DNA from: Pseudomonadota bacterium
GTDB taxonomy: Bacteria > Pseudomonadota > Gammaproteobacteria > Burkholderiales > Rhodocyclaceae
Length of the DNA stretch: 64,000 nucleotides
Reading direction: 5' to 3'
NCBI GenBank assembly: GCA_018241725.1
Contig: JAFEDI010000146.1
Coordinates: 22,045-86,044, forward strand
A program made the position numbers and the translations under genes. Positions 1 through 8,185 of this stretch are shown one piece after another (positions within the stretch are counted from its first letter, which is position 1; each line of letters starts with the position of its first letter). The notes beneath the pieces are model-generated. The model ran no database searches, was not told the DNA's origin, and saw only the letters and a program-made list of their open reading frames with translations.

Positions 1-123
1 GTTCTTCACCTTCGCGCCGTTGATGAGCTCCTGTCCTTTCAGAACGCCGCCCAGCAATAGCCCGATGATGACCAGGACTACCGCTATTTCGACCAAGGTG
101 AAGCCGTACTGTCGCTTTTTCAT
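1..123 (-). CDS. Type IV pilin-like / pseudopilin protein, N-terminal part only
   Basis: Only the first 41 codons are in the window; the gene continues past the left edge. The start at 123 gives a short basic leader (MKKRQYG) followed by FTLVEIAVVLVIIGLLLGG, the classical prepilin peptidase site (cleavage between G and F, Glu at +5) and hydrophobic assembly helix. It would be processed by a PilD-type peptidase and packed into a pilus or a type II-secretion pseudopilus. Two further pilin-related genes follow the same strand at higher coordinates, so this is a pilus or secretion accessory cluster. The class of pilin cannot be decided from this fragment. Confidence 0.85.
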   Translation of the reverse strand, partial: MKKRQYGFTLVEIAVVLVIIGLLLGGVLKGQELINGAKVKN

Positions 124-230
124 GAGTGTGCCTCTGGTTGACCGGAGACTCCAGCCGGGCTCCGGATGAAGTTATATGGAATTGTTATGTTAATCCATTT
201 GTCATTTTTGGTGGGGCTTTCAGCACATCT

Positions 231-944
231 TCAGGGGAAATTTCCGCTACTGATCAGGCGGTTGGCGATGAGATTGGGGGATAGCCAGGTGAGCCGATCA
301 TCGAAGGCTCCGCCTGGGGCAACGGCATTCTCCGACAGGCTACGGCTGTAGAACTGGCGGCCGCTCAATGTGGTGTTGATGGCCTCGTCCGAGCCGCTGG
401 CGGGAGGCGGGAAAGCCTGACCGTCGCCGGTGGTGGCGCCTAGTCCGTTGGCGCCGTGCGACAGGACCAACACCGGTGTCCGACCACCTTCAGTGGTTAG
501 CTTGAGCACTTCGCCATTGCCATTGCGCGTGAAGACGTCGATGTCGCCCTCGTTCAGGGCTGCGATCTTGGTTGTGTAGCTGTCGGTTACTGCATAGCGA
601 AGGCGTCGCCCCCAGCCGTCGGTGCCGTTGATGCCGAGTGTTGCCCATGGGAGAAGCCCCGTATATGTCTGACAGAAGCCCGCGTTGCGGTTTTCGCTAC
701 CGTCCGTCGCGCTCTTGGCAGGGCACGGAAACGCGCCTTTGCGGATTGCATGGCCGAGGAGTGCGTCCCGTGCCTCCGCCAAGGCTTCGTCCGTATTCGC
801 CTCGGCACGGCGGGCAAGTTGTGCTCTGAGGCCGGCGCTGAGCCCGCCAGCCAGCAAGGTCAGAATCAGCATGACCACAGCCATCTCGACAAGGGTGAAG
901 CCGGCTGCGTGGTGTGAGTGGAAAGGACTGCGTGCGGGTGTCAT
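231..944 (-). CDS. Pseudopilin-like protein with prepilin cleavage site
   Basis: The 237-residue product has a 14-residue leader ending in AAG, then FTLVEMAVVMLILTLLAGG, a prepilin peptidase site and N-terminal helix. The globular part contains paired cysteines (around residues 74 and 92) and no recognised catalytic motif. It is likely a minor or pseudopilin that is processed and inserted into an inner-membrane-based filament. Its ATG overlaps the stop of the next upstream gene (ATGA at 941-944), which shows translational coupling. The 107-base gap to the preceding pilin fragment may hold that gene's promoter. Confidence 0.75.
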   Translation of the reverse strand: MTPARSPFHSHHAAGFTLVEMAVVMLILTLLAGGLSAGLRAQLARRAEANTDEALAEARDALLGHAIRKGAFPCPAKSATDGSENRNAGFCQTYTGLLPWATLGINGTDGWGRRLRYAVTDSYTTKIAALNEGDIDVFTRNGNGEVLKLTTEGGRTPVLVLSHGANGLGATTGDGQAFPPPASGSDEAINTTLSGRQFYSRSLSENAVAPGGAFDDRLTWLSPNLIANRLISSGNFP

Positions 945-2134
945 GGCAGGCAGAGGGCGACGTCGCCCGAATTCGTGTTGTTGTCACCAGGCTTCAGGGC
1001 TATTTGCCCGGGTAACCCATGCAGTTGGCCGGCGGAAAGGCCTGCTAGGGTTGGCGCCTCGAGATACTGGGCGGTCATCTGCTTGTCCTGCGGGCTGATC
1101 CGTTGTTGGGCGGGTGCTCCGCTGCGACGTTCTCCGCCGAACAGCAGTGCGCCGCGGCACGGGCCTTCGGGCGAAGTCAGGCAGGGGCCGCCGTCGGTAC
1201 AGAGGCCGTAGCGCATCAGTTCGCCCCAGTTTCCCGAGATGTCGCGTCTGTCGGGAGTGGTGCAGAGACCGTTCAGGGTATTGAGGGCGGGAAGGCTGCC
1301 GAGCAGGATGGGGCCGAAGGGCTGCGCCCCAAGGGGTGTCGGCAGGTTGGCTTTTTCCAGGCATTCGGCCACAGCCTGCAGGCTGCCTTGCAGGTGTTGG
1401 GCGTAGTCGTTACGTTTTATCAGCTGATTGAAGATCTCTCCGCCGGTTAGGCTGATTATTACGTCATTGCCTGCCTCTGCATCGGTGAGTACTTCGACGA
1501 TGTTGTTGCTTGTGCTACCAAGCACTTCCAGATAATGCTCAAGTTGCGCCATCTGGCCGTCGCCGCAGCGTCCCTGGCCGGCAGTACGGTGCTGCTGGGG
1601 GAGGGGCAGGCCGGGGGCGAAGACGATCGCAGCCGCGAGGCCTTGCTGGTCGCCGGCCAGCATGATGGGATGGCCTGCCCGGTCGAGTAAGCGGAACTGG
1701 CCGATGCTGTCCCAGTTCAGGCTGTCGGCTTTGGGGTTGTTCTTGAAGCTACCGGCAACGGCATACCACAGGCACTCTCCAGTACCATCGCGCAAATCGG
1801 GAAGATTGAGCGTCCGGTAGGGCAGGCGGCCGATGCTGGGCTGGTCTTTGGCTCCACAGGTTTCAGAGGAGCCGTCACCGTCCAGATCGGGGCATGGCAG
1901 ATAGCCGAAGTCGGCGCTGGGATGGCCGTTGTTGCGGTAGTTGGCGGCGAAGCCGAGCAGCGCGTCCTTGGCCATCGCCAGGGCATGAGTGGTCTGGACT
2001 TCACGTCTTAGATTGCGGGCGGCTAGATCCGCCCCGGTGCCGGTATGTGCCAGTAGCCAGCCGAGCCCGCCTAGCGACAGCAGAAGAATCAGGATAGGGA
2101 GTATAAGGCCTCGCTGCCGGCGGGGTGGGTTCAT
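941..2134 (-). CDS. Exported pilus-associated protein with N-terminal membrane helix
   Basis: The product has 397 residues. A basic stretch (NPPRRQRG) is followed by a single hydrophobic helix (residues 9-27), then a long extracytoplasmic domain with about ten cysteines, suggesting disulfides. It resembles a degenerate minor pilin: the RG-LILPILILLL arrangement keeps the leader-plus-helix layout but lacks the Glu at +5. It is coupled by ATGA overlaps to the pseudopilin downstream and to the small exported protein upstream, so the three are one operon. The exact role is unknown. Confidence 0.65.
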   Translation of the reverse strand: MNPPRRQRGLILPILILLLSLGGLGWLLAHTGTGADLAARNLRREVQTTHALAMAKDALLGFAANYRNNGHPSADFGYLPCPDLDGDGSSETCGAKDQPSIGRLPYRTLNLPDLRDGTGECLWYAVAGSFKNNPKADSLNWDSIGQFRLLDRAGHPIMLAGDQQGLAAAIVFAPGLPLPQQHRTAGQGRCGDGQMAQLEHYLEVLGSTSNNIVEVLTDAEAGNDVIISLTGGEIFNQLIKRNDYAQHLQGSLQAVAECLEKANLPTPLGAQPFGPILLGSLPALNTLNGLCTTPDRRDISGNWGELMRYGLCTDGGPCLTSPEGPCRGALLFGGERRSGAPAQQRISPQDKQMTAQYLEAPTLAGLSAGQLHGLPGQIALKPGDNNTNSGDVALCLP

Positions 2135-2469
2135 GGCCGGGGTGTGAGATAGGGGCTTCCGACCTGCAGACGCTGGGTTCGTCCGCCACTGGTGGTGATG
2201 CTGACTGTGGCGTCTTGTGGATGGATTTGCCGGGGAGAGGCGGGCCTTGCCCTGCCATCCAGGAAGAGTGTCGGTGGGCCGTCACTACGGGTGATGAAGC
2301 CGTCGAGCCGCGGTGGTGGTTCGACGCGTGTGGGAGTTCGCCGCTCACGGTCGATCTGCAGGCGCTCCGCGGGAGAAAAGAACAGCCGTCCCAGCGACTC
2401 GCCGTAGCTCTTGTCTGAGGCGGCGAGACAGATGATGCTCAGCAGGATGCATGTCGATTGAATATTCAT
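2131..2469 (-). CDS. Small exported protein of the pilin operon
   Basis: The product has 112 residues. An N-terminal hydrophobic segment (residues 4-17) ending near ASDKSYG reads as a signal peptide. The mature part is basic and proline-rich with no family I recognise. It is the first gene of the minus-strand operon with the two pilin-like genes, overlapping the next by four bases. By position it may be a periplasmic accessory comparable to small pilus-biogenesis proteins, but that is inference. Confidence 0.55.
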   Translation of the reverse strand: MNIQSTCILLSIICLAASDKSYGESLGRLFFSPAERLQIDRERRTPTRVEPPPRLDGFITRSDGPPTLFLDGRARPASPRQIHPQDATVSITTSGGRTQRLQVGSPYLTPRP

Positions 2470-2488
2470 TTCGACATGAATTTAGCAT

Positions 2489-2514
2489 AAAAAAGGGCGC
2501 CGCAAAGGGCGCCC
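2489..2514 (-). terminator. Rho-independent terminator of the diguanylate cyclase gene
   Basis: Perfect 7-bp stem GGGCGCC/GGCGCCC (2495-2501 and 2508-2514) with a 6-base loop. On the minus strand it is followed by a run of six T (A run 2489-2494). It lies 25 bases after the stop of the minus-strand GGDEF gene and before the pilin operon start. Confidence 0.85.
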
Positions 2515-2538
2515 CGACAGACATGCTATGTCTGTGCC

Positions 2539-4305
2539 TCAGGTTCCCGCAGCGATGACCCGGTTCTTGCCGGAGCGCTTGGCGATATACATCGCCTTGT
2601 CGGCGCGGTCGAGCGCGTCTTCAGGGGATTCGTGCTCGTAGAGTTCGGCGACGCCGGCGCTGAAGGTGATCAACAGCTTCTGCTGGCGGGCCAGGAAAAA
2701 ACGTTTGGTGAGGGCGCGCTGCAGGCGCGTCAGGGTGGCGACTGCGCTATCCAGGGTAGTGTCCGGAAGGAGGATGACGAACTCTTCGCCGCCGTAGCGG
2801 GCGACGGAATCCTGTGGCCGCATGTTTTCACGAACGACGTCGACGAGGTGCTGCAGCGCTTCGTCACCGGTCTGGTGTCCATGCACATCGTTGATCTGCT
2901 TGAAATTATCCACGTCAAGCAGCCCGATGCAGAGTGCTGTGCCGCGACGTCGTGCCAGGGAGGTTTCGCGGGTCAGGGCCTCGTCCAGTCCTTTGCGGTT
3001 GAGGACGCCGGTGAGGGGGTCGTGGCGGATCAGTTCGCTGGTCTGCTCCAACTCGAGTTGCAGGCGCGTGATCTCGGCATTGGCGTCGTTGACCCGTGAG
3101 TGCAGCTCTTCGATCTCATTGCGGGAACGCAGCGTGGACTCCTGGACAGTACGGGTTTCACGCATGACCTCGGCAATCACGTCGGTGAGTTCGCTGATGT
3201 CGGCTGCACCTTCGATGCGTTTGGCGCATTGCTCGATCTTGTTGTGGTACTCGCCGGTGGACTCGGAAAAGGCACCCAGGCGGTCCACGAAGCTGGCCAG
3301 CATCTGCTTGAGCCGACTTTGAGCGTCGCTCAGTTCCAGCTTGAGGGCGCCCTGACGGTGGATCACGTCGCGCAACCGGCTTTCCAGTTCGCCCAGTGTG
3401 CGGACGTCCAACGGTCGCTCGAACATTTCGCCCATCAACACGATTTGGCCGCGCAGCCAGCGGTCGTCGAGGACCAGTTCGCTGATGTTCGCGAGAAGCA
3501 GTTGCAGCACCCTTTGAAGGGCGTCGCGTATGGCGTGCTGATCTTCGGCAACCCACTCGAGGCCGGTACGGAGCTTGTCCAGGCGCTCGAGCAGCATGGA
3601 TGGTGGCATGCTGTCCAGGCCTTGGCGCAGCATAGCGGCGAGCTCACGGGCCTCTGCAGGCAGTTGGGTGCTTGCCAGTTGGGGCTGGCCGGCAAGGCTG
3701 TCAAGCAGCGCCGCCAGGAGATTCGCGTAGACGGGGCTGGGGGGGGCACCAATGGTGGAGGCAGCCTCGGTTTCGTTGGGTGAAGTATTGCTGATGACCG
3801 GAGGAGGAAGGTCACCTGGCATGGCCTCGTCGTCGCTGCGACCCCAGGCTCGAAGCAAGCCCTGCAAGCGCTCGAAGAGTTTGGCCGTATTGCTGCTGGA
3901 ACCGGTCAGGACGCGCTCCAGCATTTCTCGCTTGCGCGCCTGGGTCAGGCCCGTCTGACGGCGGTCCCATTCGGTAAGCAGGTCGCGGAGCAACACGGCC
4001 CAATTGAGTTCGGGTCTGCCGGAAATCGAGAGCTTGTCGACCAGGAGACCACGCAGTGCGGACCATTCCCCTTCGGCGACAGCCGCTTCGAAATCCAGCG
4101 CCAGACGCAGAGCGTCCTGATTGTTGCGTGGCAGTGCCGACGCAATCTGCTTGAGGGCGCGCTCCGGGAAGATGTCTTCGGCGACCGACCCGGCAATCTC
4201 GTGGTAGAGCGCCCGGTAATTGTCCGGGGTCGGGGCAATACGCCGCAGCGCAAGCTGGCGCAGCGTTTCTCGGGCAACTTCAGAAGGTTGGCTGGTGTCG
4301 GTCAT
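2539..4305 (-). CDS. Diguanylate cyclase (GGDEF) with long helical N-terminal sensor region
   Basis: The product has 588 residues from the chosen start MTDTSQ; an in-frame ATG at 4341 would add 12, and neither has a strong ribosome site. The first 420 residues are helical, with no membrane segment. A C-terminal GGDEF domain follows a coiled coil (about 385-425). The active-site motif is GGEEF, with an RxxD inhibitory site (RPQD) exactly five residues before it, so an active, product-inhibited cyclase making c-di-GMP from two GTP is expected. The gene stands alone between a terminator and the two-component pair, and its signal input is unknown. Confidence 0.85.
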   Translation of the reverse strand: MTDTSQPSEVARETLRQLALRRIAPTPDNYRALYHEIAGSVAEDIFPERALKQIASALPRNNQDALRLALDFEAAVAEGEWSALRGLLVDKLSISGRPELNWAVLLRDLLTEWDRRQTGLTQARKREMLERVLTGSSSNTAKLFERLQGLLRAWGRSDDEAMPGDLPPPVISNTSPNETEAASTIGAPPSPVYANLLAALLDSLAGQPQLASTQLPAEARELAAMLRQGLDSMPPSMLLERLDKLRTGLEWVAEDQHAIRDALQRVLQLLLANISELVLDDRWLRGQIVLMGEMFERPLDVRTLGELESRLRDVIHRQGALKLELSDAQSRLKQMLASFVDRLGAFSESTGEYHNKIEQCAKRIEGAADISELTDVIAEVMRETRTVQESTLRSRNEIEELHSRVNDANAEITRLQLELEQTSELIRHDPLTGVLNRKGLDEALTRETSLARRRGTALCIGLLDVDNFKQINDVHGHQTGDEALQHLVDVVRENMRPQDSVARYGGEEFVILLPDTTLDSAVATLTRLQRALTKRFFLARQQKLLITFSAGVAELYEHESPEDALDRADKAMYIAKRSGKNRVIAAGT

Positions 4306-4495
4306 CTGCGGGCGGCGCAACGGGGGAAGGCGTTGGATCATCCGGCGTACTGGCTCTCTGCGTGATGAGACTTGTCCAAACTCATGTCTCTACATGCATC
4401 GAAATCATGGCGGTTGCGCCGATAACGGCCGTCAGGAAATGGTCTTGAGGCGGATGGCGGCTCAATATGCAAAAAATGGTGACGGCGGCCCATGC

Positions 4496-5137
4496 TTATT
4501 CGGCGAGACCGTGCTTGAGTCCGTAATGGGTGAGTTCGGCGTTGTTGCGCAGGTTCATTTTTTCGAGCAGTCGGGCCCGGTAAACGCTGACTGTCTTGAC
4601 GCTCAGGTTGAGGGCCTCGGCAATCTCGGCCGGGGTCTTGCCGGAGGCGATCAGGCACAGGGTCTGGTACTCCCGGTCGGACAGTTTCTCGTGGGCGGGG
4701 CGCTCGCTGCCCTCTCCGATAGCGTTTACAAGTTCCTCGGCCAAGGAAGGGCTGACATATTTCTTGCCGCTTGCCACCTGCCGGATGGCTGTGACCAGCA
4801 GATCAGGGGCGCTCTGTTTGGTGAGGTAGCCCGCTGCGCCGGCCTTGAGGGCGCGGATCGCATACTGCTCTTCCGGATACATGCTGAGGATAAGCACTGG
4901 CAGGCGCGGAAATTCCTTCTTGATCAACTTGAGTGCATCAATGCCGTTTCGGTCGGGCATCGAGACGTCCATCAGGACCACGTCCCATTCTCCGCCACGG
5001 ACCATCTGTACGGCCTCTACGCCGTTGTCGGCTTCGCCGGCGACAGTCAGGTCGGGGGTGTCGGAAAGGATCTGGCGCAGGCCTTGGCGCACGATCGCAT
5101 GATCGTCGGCAATCAGGACACGAATCGGTTTGCTCAT
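4496..5137 (-). CDS. NarL/FixJ-type response regulator
   Basis: The product has 213 residues. An N-terminal receiver domain has the acidic pair DD near residue 11, the phosphoacceptor Asp in MDVSMPDRNG and the conserved Lys in YLTKQSAP. A C-terminal LuxR/GerE helix-turn-helix follows (LSDREYQTLCLIASG through VKTVSVYRARLLEKM). It overlaps the upstream kinase gene by four bases (ATGA), so both are cotranscribed and almost certainly a cognate pair. Target genes are not identifiable here. The 154 bases between this gene and the cyclase show no clear hairpin. Confidence 0.92.
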   Translation of the reverse strand: MSKPIRVLIADDHAIVRQGLRQILSDTPDLTVAGEADNGVEAVQMVRGGEWDVVLMDVSMPDRNGIDALKLIKKEFPRLPVLILSMYPEEQYAIRALKAGAAGYLTKQSAPDLLVTAIRQVASGKKYVSPSLAEELVNAIGEGSERPAHEKLSDREYQTLCLIASGKTPAEIAEALNLSVKTVSVYRARLLEKMNLRNNAELTHYGLKHGLAE

Positions 5138-6693
5138 GGACGGAGTTTCCTGTCGTTCGACTTTTCTTCAGATATCGCGGGGTGTAGCGGCGCCCTCAGG
5201 ACGAGGCGGGCGCCCTGCGGCTTGGCTGGCCCGACTTCGAGTTGCCCACCCAGGCTTGAAAGTCGTTCGCGGATGCCGCGCAGACCGAACGAATGTGGCT
5301 TCAAAAGGTCTCCAGCGGCGATGCCGCAACCGTCATCGGCGATTTCGAGCACGGCTTCGTCCCCGTCCTGCAGCAGGCGTACGTTCACCTGGCTGGCCAA
5401 GGCGTGTTTGCTGACGTTGGTCAGCGCCTCCTGAAAGATCCGGAAGAAGGCCAGCGCCGTGTCGTAAGCCGGTGCGAGATCATGATCGGTGCACAGAATG
5501 TTACAGGCGATACCTGTGCGTTGGGCAAAGTCTTCACCCTGAGATTCGATGGCTGCTGCCAGGCCGAAGTCCTTCAGGATGCCCGGGCGCAACTCACGGG
5601 TAACACGGCCCGCGGTGGCGATCGCATCGTCCAGCATGTGGATGACATTGCGGACGCCGTCAGTGGCCTCGTCAGGGCTGGCGCGCAGTTTTGCTTCAAG
5701 CCGAGCCATTTCGAACTTCATTGCTACTAGCGTGCCTCCGAGAACGTCGTGGACATCCCGGGCGATGCGCTCGCGCTCCTCCTCTTTGATGCGCTGCAGG
5801 TGATTCGATAGCGCAGCCAGCTGGCTGCGGGACTCGCGCAGGTCGGCTTCAACGCGCTTGCTGTGGGTGATGTTCCACATGACCCCTTCCCACACCGTGT
5901 TGCCATTTTCGGACAGACGCGGGGAGCTGCGCAGGTTGATCCATTTCTGTTCCCCCGACGGTAACTGGATGCGGCCTTCCCAGTTGAGCGTGCATAGCTG
6001 GTCGGCGGAACTGGCCGCTGCGGCCACGAGTCCTGGCAGGTCATCGTCGAGGAGCCAGGTCATCCAGCTCGCCGAGCCGCCGACGAGTTCGTCGGCCCCG
6101 GTGCCGAAGAGCATGGCGGCCGCTTCGCTGAGATACTGGAAGCCGAGCATGCCGTCCGGGGTGTAGCCCATCTGGAAGACCACGCCGGGGATGTTGTCGG
6201 TGAGCGCACGCAGGCGGGCTTCGCTCTGCCGCAGCGTCTGCTCGGCAAGGCGCTTTTCCCGGCGGTTGGCAACCTCCCTCAACTCTCGTTCGACGGCGGG
6301 AATCAGCCGGTCGAGTTTGCGCTTACTGAGATAGTCGTGGGCTCCTGCACGCATGGCGGCAATCGCCTCGTCTTCCTGCATGATGTCGGAGACGATAATG
6401 AAAGGGAGGTCGAGGGCGAGTTCCCGTAGCACCCCAAGGGCTGCCTGCATGCTGCAGCCGCGCAGATTGCGGTCACACAGGACGACGTCCCAGTGCTCTT
6501 GCAGGAGGGCCTCGCGAAGCTCGGCCTCCGAGGCCAGGCGTCGATGCCATGGAGCGTAGCCGGCGGACCGGAAGCGCCGGAGCAGCAGGAGTGTGTCGTT
6601 TTCTGAGTCCTCGATGAATAGCAGCCGGATAGAGGGCTTGCTGGTGCGGCCTGTTTCGATGGGCGGTGCCTCCGGACGCGGCGCAATGGACAT
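5134..6693 (-). CDS. Cytoplasmic hybrid sensor kinase (receiver-PAS-HisKA_3-HATPase)
   Basis: The product has 519 residues and no membrane segment. An N-terminal receiver-like domain (about 22-140; Asp in VVLCDRNLRG) is followed by a coiled linker, a PAS fold (about 160-285), a HisKA_3 dimerisation helix with the phosphorylatable His in ERERIARDVHDVLGG, and a HATPase_c domain (NVSKHALAS, DDGCGI, GLRGIRERL). This is the NarX/DegS-type architecture that partners NarL-type regulators, matching the overlapping downstream gene. The receiver in front suggests input from another phosphorelay. The start at 6693 lies 138 bases upstream of the divergent tRNA-Thr. Confidence 0.9.
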   Translation of the reverse strand: MSIAPRPEAPPIETGRTSKPSIRLLFIEDSENDTLLLLRRFRSAGYAPWHRRLASEAELREALLQEHWDVVLCDRNLRGCSMQAALGVLRELALDLPFIIVSDIMQEDEAIAAMRAGAHDYLSKRKLDRLIPAVERELREVANRREKRLAEQTLRQSEARLRALTDNIPGVVFQMGYTPDGMLGFQYLSEAAAMLFGTGADELVGGSASWMTWLLDDDLPGLVAAAASSADQLCTLNWEGRIQLPSGEQKWINLRSSPRLSENGNTVWEGVMWNITHSKRVEADLRESRSQLAALSNHLQRIKEEERERIARDVHDVLGGTLVAMKFEMARLEAKLRASPDEATDGVRNVIHMLDDAIATAGRVTRELRPGILKDFGLAAAIESQGEDFAQRTGIACNILCTDHDLAPAYDTALAFFRIFQEALTNVSKHALASQVNVRLLQDGDEAVLEIADDGCGIAAGDLLKPHSFGLRGIRERLSSLGGQLEVGPAKPQGARLVLRAPLHPAISEEKSNDRKLRP

Positions 6694-6731
6694 TGGGCGA
6701 TCAGCGTGCTGCGCGAATGGATCGGTTTGTT

Positions 6732-6737
6732 TATAAT
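6732..6737 (+). promoter_or_regulatory. Probable -10 box of the tRNA-Thr promoter
   Basis: A consensus TATAAT is followed by a GC-rich discriminator (CCGCCCCTC). The same discriminator follows the -10 box of the initiator tRNA at 25611. No good -35 box is visible 16-18 bp upstream, and the implied leader to the tRNA is about 85 bases. Confidence 0.4.
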
Positions 6738-6830
6738 CCGCCCCTCGCTCGGGGCTTGGTAATCCTCAAGGATAGTGCAGGCGTGCCTTTTCAGTCCATG
6801 TTGATAGTGGGCTGGAACGAGCGGAATGAT

Positions 6831-6906
6831 GCCGGTGTAGCTCAGTTGGTAGAGCAGCGCACTTGTAATGCGAAGGTCGAGGGTTCGATTCCTTTCACCG
6901 GCACCA
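6831..6906 (+). tRNA. tRNA-Thr (anticodon TGT)
   Basis: A 76-base cloverleaf with encoded CCA: acceptor GCCGGTG pairs with CACCGGC, T-arm GGTTCGATTCC is present, and the anticodon loop CTTGTAA has TGT at 6864-6866 (reads ACA codons). The pair at the top of the anticodon stem (G27/A43) is mismatched. Its 3' part from 6861 to the CCA is the integration target of the downstream element, which re-supplies the identical sequence, so the gene remains intact. Confidence 0.97.
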
Positions 6907-6909
6907 ATG
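6861..6909 (+). repeat. attL: 49-bp core repeat within tRNA-Thr
   Basis: Identical over 49 bases to 23594-23642; the match begins in the anticodon loop and ends three bases past the CCA. This is the normal target type for P4-family integrases. Confidence 0.93.
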
Positions 6910-6953
6910 AAATCAACGGCTTGGGCAGATCCTGCTGGGTAGGCCTTTTCGCT

Positions 6954-6974
6954 GGGCTAGCACCGGGCTAGCGC
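6954..6974 (+). repeat. Left-end integrase arm-type sites (two copies)
   Basis: Two tandem copies of GGGCTAGCRC (6954-6963 and 6965-6974) lie 45 bases after the att core. The same decamer family is found next to the integrase gene at the right end, which is expected for accessory (arm) binding sites. Confidence 0.6.
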
Positions 6975-7033
6975 GGTGAGTGCGGCAAACGGTTTTTGTA
7001 GGCAATTCGCAACGATCAAAGCGCCAGCCAGAC

Positions 7034-7180
7034 ATGCATGGATTGTTAGGGATCGTCGTAATCTTGGGCTGTGTCTGTGCCGCTCTCTTGGCTGCAGTGT
7101 TGTTTTTCCGCGACATGAAACACAGCAAGAAGGCTGAGCAGCGCCGGCAGCAACTCGTTTCGCGCCTGCGACCGAAGTAG
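7034..7180 (+). CDS. Tiny single-pass membrane protein, element copy
   Basis: The product has 48 residues: a hydrophobic helix (residues 3-22) followed by a basic, glutamine-rich tail ending in VSRLRPK. A close homologue lies just outside the element at 23729-23881, in the same position relative to the att core and to an SRAP gene. Conservation at protein level in the two diverged copies supports it as a real gene. Function unknown; by layout it would be an inner-membrane microprotein with a cytoplasmic basic tail. Confidence 0.65.
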   Translation: MHGLLGIVVILGCVCAALLAAVLFFRDMKHSKKAEQRRQQLVSRLRPK

Positions 7181-7199
7181 CCGTCGCCGGGCTGCTTTC

Positions 7200-7817
7200 A
7201 TGTGCGCCAACTACCGCCCGTCCTCCAGGGAAGCACTCCTGGCGTTCCCGTTACCCCCTCCGGACTTCGCCTACGGCGAGGCCTATCCAGGTTCCGTCGT
7301 CCCGATCGTCACGAACTTCGCCCCGCGCGTGTGGGTGCCGGCCTGCTTCGGGCTGATTCCAGCATGGGCGCAGGATGCGAAGATCGCTCGTTCGACCTAC
7401 AACGCCCGGACCGAAACGCTCGGCGAGAAACCTTCCTTCCGCGATGCCTGGACGCGCGGCCAGTTGTGCATCATCCCGGCCGAGGCCATCTACGAACCGT
7501 GCTACGAATCAGGGAAGGCCGTGCGCTGTCGGATCGAGCGGGCCGATGGCCGCCCCATGGGTATCGCCGGAATCTGGGAGCGGCGGATCAAAGACGATGG
7601 CCTGCCGTCCTGGTCCATGTCGATGCTGACCATCAACGCGGACGGGCATCCGGTGATGGGGCGGTTTCACAAGCCCGAGGACGAGAAGCGGTCGGTGGTG
7701 ATTTTGCCGGACGAAGCATGGGGCGACTGGCTGCGGTCCAAGTCCGAAGCTGTGGCGAGCAGTATGCTTGCCATGTTCGAGCCCGAACTGGTGAGAGTGG
7801 CGGCAGATCCACGATAG
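7200..7817 (+). CDS. SRAP-family peptidase (YedK/HMCES type), element copy
   Basis: The product has 205 residues. It begins MCANYRP, placing the catalytic Cys at position 2 as required for SRAP proteins, which form covalent crosslinks with abasic sites in single-stranded DNA and protect them. Family blocks visible: YNARTET, QLCIIPAEAIYEPCYE, and the region around GRFHKPEDEKRSVVILP. It follows the tiny membrane protein by 19 bases. A second copy of both genes, about three-quarters identical by eye, lies immediately outside attR. Carriage on a mobile element suggests repair of, or resistance to, replication-fork damage. Confidence 0.9.
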   Translation: MCANYRPSSREALLAFPLPPPDFAYGEAYPGSVVPIVTNFAPRVWVPACFGLIPAWAQDAKIARSTYNARTETLGEKPSFRDAWTRGQLCIIPAEAIYEPCYESGKAVRCRIERADGRPMGIAGIWERRIKDDGLPSWSMSMLTINADGHPVMGRFHKPEDEKRSVVILPDEAWGDWLRSKSEAVASSMLAMFEPELVRVAADPR

Positions 7818-7820
7818 GCG

Positions 7821-8150
7821 TCACCTGGCATCCGGGGCACGCTTCAGCAACGAGCTGTGGGCCTCCTCATCCTGCGCGGAGCGCCGCTGCGGAGGCGTGG
7901 GATCTCTTCGCGGGGCGACCTGGCCAATCCATCGACCATCAGCAGTCCAATAGCCGCCGCCACCTGAGCGCTCCATCGCGAACACCTCCAGCGTTCCGCG
8001 AGGGCATGTCTTGAACGCGCGAACATCTTTTGTCCGCTGATCTTGGCAAAGCAGGCTGGTCTGTGCCCTAGCGTTCCAGGACGAAAGGACGCAGACACAA
8101 ACGCATGCGACGCCATATCGCATAAGTGCAGCTATCGGCTTGGTCTTCAT
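7821..8150 (-). CDS. Small exported protein of unknown function
   Basis: The product has 109 residues from the ATG at 8150, which has an AAAGG ribosome site; an upstream ATG at 8195 is possible. Residues 1-29 form a signal peptide ending in NARA-QT. The mature part has two Cys (C-x-D-Q... CPRG) and a GGGGYWTADGRW segment. The gene is convergent with the SRAP gene and ends four bases after it. Not recognised. Confidence 0.5.
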   Translation of the reverse strand: MKTKPIAALMRYGVACVCVCVLSSWNARAQTSLLCQDQRTKDVRAFKTCPRGTLEVFAMERSGGGGYWTADGRWIGQVAPRRDPTPPQRRSAQDEEAHSSLLKRAPDAR

Positions 8151-8185
8151 TGGCCTTTGGGGCCTCGTAACCGTTGGAGGGTTCA

